Positions 6,501 to 11,234 of a stretch of 11,234 bases of DNA are shown here, one piece after another. The DNA is taken from the NCBI GenBank assembly GCA_937896295.1, contig CALBME010000005.1:1-11234 (forward strand), in the 5' to 3' direction. A program made the translations under genes and the position numbers. Under the pieces are notes generated by a model. That model saw nothing but the letters and a program-made list of their open reading frames with translations. It searched no databases and was not told the origin of the DNA. The DNA is from an uncultured Micavibrio sp. (GTDB taxonomy: Bacteria; Pseudomonadota; Alphaproteobacteria; Micavibrionales; UBA1664). Numbering within the stretch: position 1 is the stretch's first letter; each line of letters opens with the position of its first letter.

Positions 6501-7441
6501 GCTTAAAACTGCCTGACAATCAGACGGTCATTGCGGTCGCGCTTTCCGGCGGGGCCGATTCCATGGCGCTGCTGCATATGCTTGCCCAGCGTGACATTCA
6601 AATTCATGCCCTGACCGTCGATCATGCCCTGCGCGCCGACAGCGCCGACGAAGCCGCGCGAATTGGCGCATGGGTGGCGGACTGGCCGGGGGTGAAACAC
6701 ACGGTCCTGCGCTGGGACGGCGACAAACCGGTCAATGGCCGCATGGCGGCGGCGCGTGACGCGCGCTATGCCCTGATGGCGGATGCGTGCGCGCAAACCG
6801 GCATACGTTATCTGGCGGTGGCGCACCACGCCGACGATCAGGCGGAAACGTTTTTCATGCGCCTGACCCGCGGCTCCGGACTCGACGGTCTGGCATCGAT
6901 GCGGGAAATGCAGGCATTTGATGACCGGCTCACGCTGTGGCGGCCGCTTCTGAACGCGTTCTCGCATGATGATCTGGTTGCGTATTGCCGCGCCCGCGAC
7001 ATCCCGTGGGTGGAGGACCCGACCAACGTCAGTCCCGCCTTCACGCGAAACCGCCTGCGCATGGTGCTGAAGGACGAGGGGTTGTCGGACAAACGCCTGG
7101 GCATGACGCTGCGCAGGCTGGAACGCGCATCCGATACGCTGCGCGATCTTGCGCAAAAACTGCTCGAACGCGCGCGGACGGACATGCAGGACGATGCATG
7201 GACCTTCGATCTGGACCTGCTGCGCGGCGAACCGTTCGAACTGTCCTTGCGTGTCATCCGCACATCGATCGACACGCTGGGCGCAACCGGCACCCATGGC
7301 GCACGGCTGGAACGGGTGGAGGAAGTGGCGGCCCGGATCCTTTCCGCGGACGCGCCCGGCGCGCTGACGCTGGGCGGCTGTGTGCTGCGGGTGACGCGCC
7401 AGCGCCAAACGCTTGTAATTGCCCGCGAAAATGCGTCTTAA
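6488..7441 (+). CDS. tilS: tRNA(Ile)-lysidine synthase TilS
   Basis: This encodes a 317-residue PP-loop ATPase that attaches lysine to C34 of the CAU-anticodon tRNA-Ile so that it reads AUA. Seen: the ATP-binding SGGADS (20-25), VDHALR (44-49), ARDARY (89-94), AHHADDQAET (112-121), RGSGLDGL (128-135), RPLL (152-155) and DPTN with RNRLR (177-191). The helical subdomain continues to the end. The protein lacks most of the C-terminal domain found in the 432-residue E. coli enzyme; the Aquifex enzyme is similarly short. The ATG lies 13 nt inside the end of cpoB, and GAGGAAA (6468-6474) is rather far upstream, so translation is probably coupled. The pal-cpoB-tilS-ftsH order is common in Alphaproteobacteria. 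Identity is secure. Confidence 0.95.
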   Translation: MQELSLKLPDNQTVIAVALSGGADSMALLHMLAQRDIQIHALTVDHALRADSADEAARIGAWVADWPGVKHTVLRWDGDKPVNGRMAAARDARYALMADACAQTGIRYLAVAHHADDQAETFFMRLTRGSGLDGLASMREMQAFDDRLTLWRPLLNAFSHDDLVAYCRARDIPWVEDPTNVSPAFTRNRLRMVLKDEGLSDKRLGMTLRRLERASDTLRDLAQKLLERARTDMQDDAWTFDLDLLRGEPFELSLRVIRTSIDTLGATGTHGARLERVEEVAARILSADAPGALTLGGCVLRVTRQRQTLVIARENAS

Positions 7442-7465
7442 ATTGTTCCTAAATCCGTGAATTCA

Positions 7466-7493
7466 TTGCCTTTAAGCGGATATGCCTTATAAT
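7466..7493 (+). promoter_or_regulatory. sigma70-like promoter of ftsH
   Basis: TTGCCT (7466-7471) and TATAAT (7488-7493, a perfect -10) are 16 nt apart in the 88-bp gap between tilS and ftsH. This would start transcription near 7500 with a leader of about 30 nt. A sigma32-type heat-shock promoter is not evident. Transcription may also read through from tilS, since no terminator is seen between them. Confidence 0.6.
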
Positions 7494-7529
7494 AATGAGA
7501 TCACTATCTAAAACATTGGGGCACCTCTC

Positions 7530-9443
7530 GTGAACAATCCTTTCGGCCGCAATATCCTCGTCTGGCTTGGCATTATCCTGGTACTGGGCTTCGTCTATTC
7601 CAACTTCGTCCAGAACAAGGCTGCGACCGGCAAAACGACGGCCACGCCGATTTCCTATTCCGAATTCATGGCCGATGCCAAAAAGGGCAACATCGCCGAA
7701 GTCGTGGTTAAAAACCGCGACCTCCAGGGCAAGCTCGCCGACGGCAAGGAATTCTCGGTCCTGATCCCCGAAAATGAAAACATTGTCGACCGCCTGAGCG
7801 GCACGTCCGTGAAAATCACCGCGGAAAAACCTGACCCCGAAGGTGTCAGCCCGCTTTCCGTGCTGCTGTCCTGGTTCCCGATGCTTCTGCTCATTGGCGT
7901 GTGGATTTTCTTCATGCGTCAGATGCAGGGCCGTGGCGGCGGCGGTGTGATGGGCTTTGGCAAATCGCGCGCGCGCATGCTGAACGAGGAAACCAAGCGC
8001 GTGACATTCGAAGACGTCGCCGGCATTGACGAGGCGAAGGAAGAACTCTCCGAAGTCGTCGACTTCCTGAAAGACCCCAAGAAATTCCAGCGCCTGGGCG
8101 GCAAGATTCCGAAAGGCGCGCTGCTGGTTGGTCCTCCGGGTACCGGTAAAACGCTTGTGGCCCGCGCTGTCGCGGGTGAGGCGGGCGTGCCGTTCTTCTC
8201 CATCTCCGGCTCTGACTTCGTTGAAATGTTTGTCGGCGTGGGCGCATCGCGCGTGCGCGACATGTTCGAACAGGGCAAGAAAAACGCGCCATGCATCATC
8301 TTCATCGACGAAATCGATGCGGTCGGCCGCCATCGCGGCGCCGGTCTTGGCGGCGGTAACGATGAACGCGAACAGACGCTCAACCAGCTTCTGGTCGAAA
8401 TGGACGGTTTTGAAGGCACCGAAGGCGTCATCATCATCGCGGCCACCAACCGTCCCGATGTGCTTGATCCTGCGCTTCTGCGCCCGGGTCGTTTCGACCG
8501 TCAGGTCATGATCCCCAATCCGGATGTGAAGGGCCGTGAAAAAATCCTCAAAGTGCACGCCCGTAACGTGCCGCTGGCCCGCACGGTCGATCTCGCCGTC
8601 ATCGCGCGCGGTACGCCGGGTTTCTCCGGCGCCGATCTCGCCAATCTTGTGAACGAGGCGGCCCTGCTGGCCGCCCGCCGCAACAAGCGTGTCGTTGGTC
8701 AGGAAGAATTTGAGGACGCCAAGGACAAGGTCATGATGGGTGCCGAACGCCGTTCCATGGCCATGTCGGAAGACGAAAAGAAACTGACCGCGTATCACGA
8801 GGCCGGCCACGCCGTCGTGGCCCTTCACGAGCCGCAGTCCGACCCCATCCACAAGGCCACCATCGTTCCGCGCGGCCGTGCGCTGGGCATGGTGATGCGC
8901 CTGCCGGAAGGCGACCGCCTGTCGCTCAAACGCGACAAGCTGCATGCCGATCTGGCTGTCGCCATGGGTGGCCGCGTGGCCGAGGAAATCATCTTCGGCG
9001 ACGACAAGGTCACGACGGGCGCGTCGGGTGACATCCGCATGGCGACCGATATGGCTCGCCGCATGGTGACGGAATGGGGCATGTCACAGAAACTGGGCAT
9101 GATCCATTACGGCGCCAACCAGGAGGAAGTGTTCCTGGGGCATTCCGTCACGCAGTCCAAGAACATGTCGGAAAGCACCGCCAACCTGATTGATGCTGAA
9201 ATCAAGCACCTGGTTCAGGCCGGGTATGATAAGGCAAAACAGCTTCTGACCGATCATATCGACGAATTGCACAAGGTCGCGCAGGCGCTGCTCGAACATG
9301 AAATGCTCTCAGGCGACGAGATCAAGGCCATCCTGCGCGGCGAAAAAATCGTCCGCAAGGACAGCGACGACGGCGAGGCGATGGCGGCTGTCCCGTCTAC
9401 ATCAGTGCCGTCCAGCGGCGGGCTTGAGCCGCAGGGTGCATAA
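7530..9443 (+). CDS. ftsH: ATP-dependent zinc metalloprotease FtsH
   Basis: This encodes a 637-residue membrane-bound AAA+ protease that degrades membrane and regulatory proteins. Seen: transmembrane helices at about 9-26 and 108-128 flanking a periplasmic domain, then a Gly-rich linker, Walker A GPPGTGKT (201-208), Walker B IIFIDE (256-261), and the second region of homology TNRPD to RPGRFDR (306-324). The zinc motif HEAGH (422-426) and the third ligand D500 in TTGASGD complete the protease domain. Length is typical. Translation starts at GTG (7530); the next in-frame Met is residue 47, which would remove the first membrane helix, so GTG is required. The Shine-Dalgarno is weak (TGGGG around 7517-7521). 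It has its own promoter and ends at the shared terminator. The acidic/Ser-rich C-terminus (about 612-637) is normal for the family. Confidence 0.98.
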   Translation: MNNPFGRNILVWLGIILVLGFVYSNFVQNKAATGKTTATPISYSEFMADAKKGNIAEVVVKNRDLQGKLADGKEFSVLIPENENIVDRLSGTSVKITAEKPDPEGVSPLSVLLSWFPMLLLIGVWIFFMRQMQGRGGGGVMGFGKSRARMLNEETKRVTFEDVAGIDEAKEELSEVVDFLKDPKKFQRLGGKIPKGALLVGPPGTGKTLVARAVAGEAGVPFFSISGSDFVEMFVGVGASRVRDMFEQGKKNAPCIIFIDEIDAVGRHRGAGLGGGNDEREQTLNQLLVEMDGFEGTEGVIIIAATNRPDVLDPALLRPGRFDRQVMIPNPDVKGREKILKVHARNVPLARTVDLAVIARGTPGFSGADLANLVNEAALLAARRNKRVVGQEEFEDAKDKVMMGAERRSMAMSEDEKKLTAYHEAGHAVVALHEPQSDPIHKATIVPRGRALGMVMRLPEGDRLSLKRDKLHADLAVAMGGRVAEEIIFGDDKVTTGASGDIRMATDMARRMVTEWGMSQKLGMIHYGANQEEVFLGHSVTQSKNMSESTANLIDAEIKHLVQAGYDKAKQLLTDHIDELHKVAQALLEHEMLSGDEIKAILRGEKIVRKDSDDGEAMAAVPSTSVPSSGGLEPQGA

Positions 9444-9463
9444 GATCAAATCTTGCGATAAGA

Positions 9464-9491
9464 AAAACGGCCGCTCTTAAGCGGCCGTTTT
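9464..9491. terminator. bidirectional intrinsic terminator between ftsH and the ligase gene
   Basis: AAAACGGCCGCT (9464-9475) and AGCGGCCGTTTT (9480-9491) are exact reverse complements around the loop CTTA. A T-run follows on the plus strand and, by symmetry, on the minus strand, so it can stop transcription from ftsH and from the convergent ligase gene. The TAA of the ligase gene (9477-9479 on the plus strand) lies in the loop, and its last codons (K-T-A-A) form one arm. Confidence 0.9.
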
Positions 9492-10709
9492 GTTAAGCGT
9501 GATATGACGCACACCGGCATAGGTCATCACACCGGCGAACAGCAATGTCGCGGTAAACCATGTCTGCCAGATGCCCCAGATCGAAAGTGTATAAAGATAG
9601 GTCTGCGTGAATGCGACCAGTGCATAGCAATGCGCGAACCGGTCGCTGATGCGGGCCACCCCGCGGCCTGTAACGATCAGCAGCGCGCTTAAAAACGCCA
9701 TCCCCACCAGCCCCAGTTCAAACCAGATCTGAAGCGGCGCATTATGCGGATGCAGGTGCGAAATCGTAAGCCACGGGGTCGATGCCATGTGCTCGTCCCT
9801 GTTCGGCAGATAGGGGGATGAATCAAGCCCCCAGCCGGCCACCGGCTTTTCCATGATCCGGCGCGCTGCCTGGTCCCATATTTCAACCCGCGCCTCAATG
9901 GACCGGGGAAGGACGCGGTTTTGCAGCCATTCTGTCTGACTGCCCACGATCCTCGCCGCGGGCAGCATGGCGAATGCCAGAACGATCATGCCTGCCGTTA
10001 TGATGACGGTCAGGATACGCGGATTTTTGAAAAAGACGGTCAGTCCCGTTACCAATGCCATCACCCCGATGGTCAGGAGCGCGCTGTCGCTGGGCGAATA
10101 AAAAGTCGCAACCGCGATTGCCGCCGCGATCACCGCGTAAAGTGTTTTTAAATTCCTGTGATCCGAAAGCCAGATATAGGGAAACGCGAAACTGGCCCAC
10201 AACGCCAGCAGTACGATGGGCTTGTTCTGGCGCACATCGGGCAGATCTTCAGAAAAACCGCCGCGCACAAGATCGTATATCGCAAAATGTCCCGAACCCG
10301 CCCAGTCAAAGGCGTACAGGGTCAAACCGCCGATCAGCCCTGCAAACACGCTGCACCCGATCAGCTGCAGGTCGCTGCGCTCAAACTGCGCAACTTCGCG
10401 CTTCCAGAACGCCAGAACGGCAAAAATGGCCGTCAACTGGCCCAGCTTGCCGATGGTGTCATCGGGCGACAGGCTCCAGAACCATGAAAGCGCACCCCAC
10501 AGCAGCGCGCCGCCGAACAGAATGCTTAAAGGTGGATCAAGCCGGGGCAGGCGCCGGACGCGTACGATGTGCGCGATCATGGACAAAAGGCCGAAACCCA
10601 TGAATAGGGGCGCCATCGCGCGTGGCGCGACACAGGTGATCGCGGGTCCCAGCACGGCTACCGGCACGATGAACCAGGCGGTTAACGCATGCGCGCGAAA
10701 CCGGATCAT
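9477..10709 (-). CDS. O-antigen ligase / Wzy-type polymerase family membrane protein
   Basis: This encodes a 410-residue polytopic inner-membrane protein of the O-antigen ligase/Wzy superfamily. About ten to twelve hydrophobic segments are visible, for example 10-28, 61-78, 93-101, 117-135, 166-180, 189-203, 209-226, 232-250, 333-347 and 385-400. The Wzy_C signature lies in the large periplasmic loop: IEARVEIWDQAARRIMEKP (271-289), GWGLDSS (292-298) and HLHPHNAPLQIWFELGLVG (318-336), with the conserved Arg and the His-x-His-x-x-His-Asn-like cluster. Such proteins either join O-antigen to lipid A-core (WaaL) or polymerise or ligate other glycans; the sequence does not tell which. Its ATG overlaps the stop of the E1-beta-like gene as ATGA, implying coupled translation. 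Its stop falls in the shared terminator loop. Confidence 0.85.
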   Translation of the reverse strand: MIRFRAHALTAWFIVPVAVLGPAITCVAPRAMAPLFMGFGLLSMIAHIVRVRRLPRLDPPLSILFGGALLWGALSWFWSLSPDDTIGKLGQLTAIFAVLAFWKREVAQFERSDLQLIGCSVFAGLIGGLTLYAFDWAGSGHFAIYDLVRGGFSEDLPDVRQNKPIVLLALWASFAFPYIWLSDHRNLKTLYAVIAAAIAVATFYSPSDSALLTIGVMALVTGLTVFFKNPRILTVIITAGMIVLAFAMLPAARIVGSQTEWLQNRVLPRSIEARVEIWDQAARRIMEKPVAGWGLDSSPYLPNRDEHMASTPWLTISHLHPHNAPLQIWFELGLVGMAFLSALLIVTGRGVARISDRFAHCYALVAFTQTYLYTLSIWGIWQTWFTATLLFAGVMTYAGVRHITLNKTAA

Positions 10710-11062
10710 GCGCGTGCGCAGAGTTTTTCGATACGGCTCACGATGTCCTGCACGCTGGGATAGTAAATATCCTCAAGCGGTTTGCTGGTCGGCGCGGGTG
10801 CATCGACGATGGTGATGCGCTGGGGCATCGCCTTGAACACCCCCGGTTCGACCTGTTCGCTTACACCTGCGATGATTTCACCGGCAAGGCCGCAATTGGT
10901 CCAGCCGCCGTCAATCGCGCACAGGCGTCCGGTTTTACGGACCGATGCGATGGCGGCGTCATGGTCGATCGGGTTGATGACGCGCAGGTCGATGACCTCG
11001 GCCTCGATGCCACGTTCGGCCAGAATTTTTGCAGCCTCCATCGCCAGCATGACGGAAAAGCT
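10706..11062 (-). CDS. 2-oxoacid dehydrogenase E1 beta-like protein, C-terminal part only (broken at its 5' side)
   Basis: The recognisable part is about 118 residues of a transketolase C-terminal domain as in E1-beta subunits of pyruvate, acetoin or related dehydrogenases. Seen: ASFSVMLAMEAAKILAERG, IEAEVIDLRVINPID, ASVRKTGRLCAIDGGW, GLAGEII and a C-terminal IYYPSVQDIVSRIEKL. E1-beta proteins usually have about 320-350 residues, so the N-terminal pyrimidine-binding domain is missing. The frame is open to an ATG at 11149, but upstream of 11062 it is only antisense to an rpsG fragment and shows no E1-beta sequence. The ATGA overlap with the O-antigen ligase-like gene suggests that the intact gene belongs to a surface-polysaccharide or carbon-metabolism operon; that is inference. 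Whether the break is biological or an assembly artefact is open. Confidence 0.7.
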   Translation of the reverse strand, partial: SFSVMLAMEAAKILAERGIEAEVIDLRVINPIDHDAAIASVRKTGRLCAIDGGWTNCGLAGEIIAGVSEQVEPGVFKAMPQRITIVDAPAPTSKPLEDIYYPSVQDIVSRIEKLCARA

Positions 11063-11174
11063 GGCGGCCGAGATTCTCGATGCCGCCAACAATCGCGGTA
11101 ATGCCGTGAAGAAGCGCGAAGACACGCACAAGATGGCGGAGGCCAACAAGGCCTTTGCTCACTACCGCTGGTAA
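11049..11174 (+). pseudogene. rpsG: 3' end of rpsG (30S ribosomal protein S7), 5' part missing
   Basis: The last 41 codons before the TAA at 11172-11174 read as the C-terminus of S7: EKLAAEILDAANNRG, then NAVKKREDTHKMAEANKAF and the terminal AHYRW, which is nearly invariant in bacterial S7. The remaining roughly 115 residues are absent: upstream of about 11049 the frame is only antisense to the E1-beta-like gene. No start codon or ribosome binding site makes this a functional gene here. Normally rpsG lies between rpsL and fusA in the str operon, and no fusA start is seen before the window ends. It could be a genuine translocated fragment or the product of a chimeric join near a contig end. 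Confidence 0.85.
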
Positions 11175-11191
11175 CCCGCGCTAGTGCGGGT
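11174..11191 (+). other. stem-loop directly after the rpsG stop
   Basis: ACCCGC (11174-11179) and GCGGGT (11186-11191) are reverse complements around a 6-nt loop GCTAGT. No T-run follows, so it is not an intrinsic terminator by itself. It may belong to the normal rpsG-fusA intergenic region of this organism. Confidence 0.4.
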
Positions 11192-11219
11192 GCGTGGTTC
11201 CATTTCGATGGAATCGCGC
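11192..11219 (+). other. 12-bp stem-loop with TTCG tetraloop
   Basis: Positions 11192-11203 pair with 11208-11219 around TTCG (11204-11207). The inner six pairs are perfect (TTCCAT / ATGGAA). The outer six include two G-T wobbles (11095-type positions 11195-11216 and 11197-11214). No T-run follows (CTGGGCCCC), so it is more likely an mRNA structure than a classical terminator. Its stem partly abuts the preceding hairpin. Confidence 0.5.
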
Positions 11220-11234
11220 TGGGCCCCAAGGTTC

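Noticed and set aside
7449..8945. A 498-codon open frame on the minus strand opposite ftsH
   Set aside because: It is antisense to a highly conserved ftsH region; its product is rich in His, Phe and Arg without recognisable motifs and follows from the codon bias of the plus-strand gene.
11063..11149. A 29-codon N-terminal part of the E1-beta-like frame
   Set aside because: This stretch is the reverse complement of the S7 C-terminal codons and shows no E1-beta sequence.

Overview
The window looks like an ordinary chromosomal stretch of a GC-rich alphaproteobacterium. The pal-cpoB-tilS-ftsH order and the protein sequences point to Alphaproteobacteria. The genus cannot be read from the sequence; a Rhodospirillales- or Micavibrionales-like lineage is only a guess. 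Most genes concern the cell envelope: four predicted lipoproteins, a Pal/CpoB pair, a membrane protease and an O-antigen ligase-type protein. A few RNA-modification genes are interspersed. I see no CRISPR array, insertion sequence, integrase, phage gene, toxin-antitoxin pair, tRNA or rRNA, and no clear new multi-gene defence or biosynthetic system.

Layout. (1) 1-284, minus: the 5' part of a TrhO tRNA-uridine hydroxylase, cut by the window edge. (2) 318-596, plus: a small two-cysteine lipoprotein of unknown function. (3) 612-1874, minus: an LpoA-like penicillin-binding-protein activator lipoprotein. (4) 1899-4782, plus: a tight, probably single operon of rsmI, a YraN/UPF0102 protein, a two-BON-domain lipoprotein (DolP-like) and a SirB1/transglutaminase-like protein. 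The divergent lpoA with rsmI, yraN and a BON lipoprotein recalls the E. coli yraL-yraM-yraN-(diaA)-yraP neighbourhood. (5) 4956-7441, plus: pal, cpoB and tilS, with 3-nt spacing then a 13-nt overlap; no tolB lies upstream. (6) 7530-9443, plus: ftsH with its own sigma70-like promoter and a GTG start. (7) 9464-9491: a strong bidirectional terminator. (8) 9477-10709, minus: an O-antigen ligase/Wzy-type membrane protein, translationally coupled to the 3' part of a 2-oxoacid dehydrogenase E1-beta-like gene. (9) 11049-11174, plus: the last 41 codons of rpsG (ribosomal protein S7), followed by two hairpins.

The oddest point is the right end. The E1-beta gene loses its N-terminal two-thirds where it meets, head to head, the 3' end of rpsG. 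The two homologies overlap by about 15 bp near 11048-11062. This is either a real rearrangement or, more likely in my view, an assembly chimera near a contig end. Other points worth a look are an 11-bp perfect inverted repeat inside the cpoB signal-peptide codons, the stop codon of the ligase gene placed in the loop of the shared terminator, and the separation of pal from tolB.
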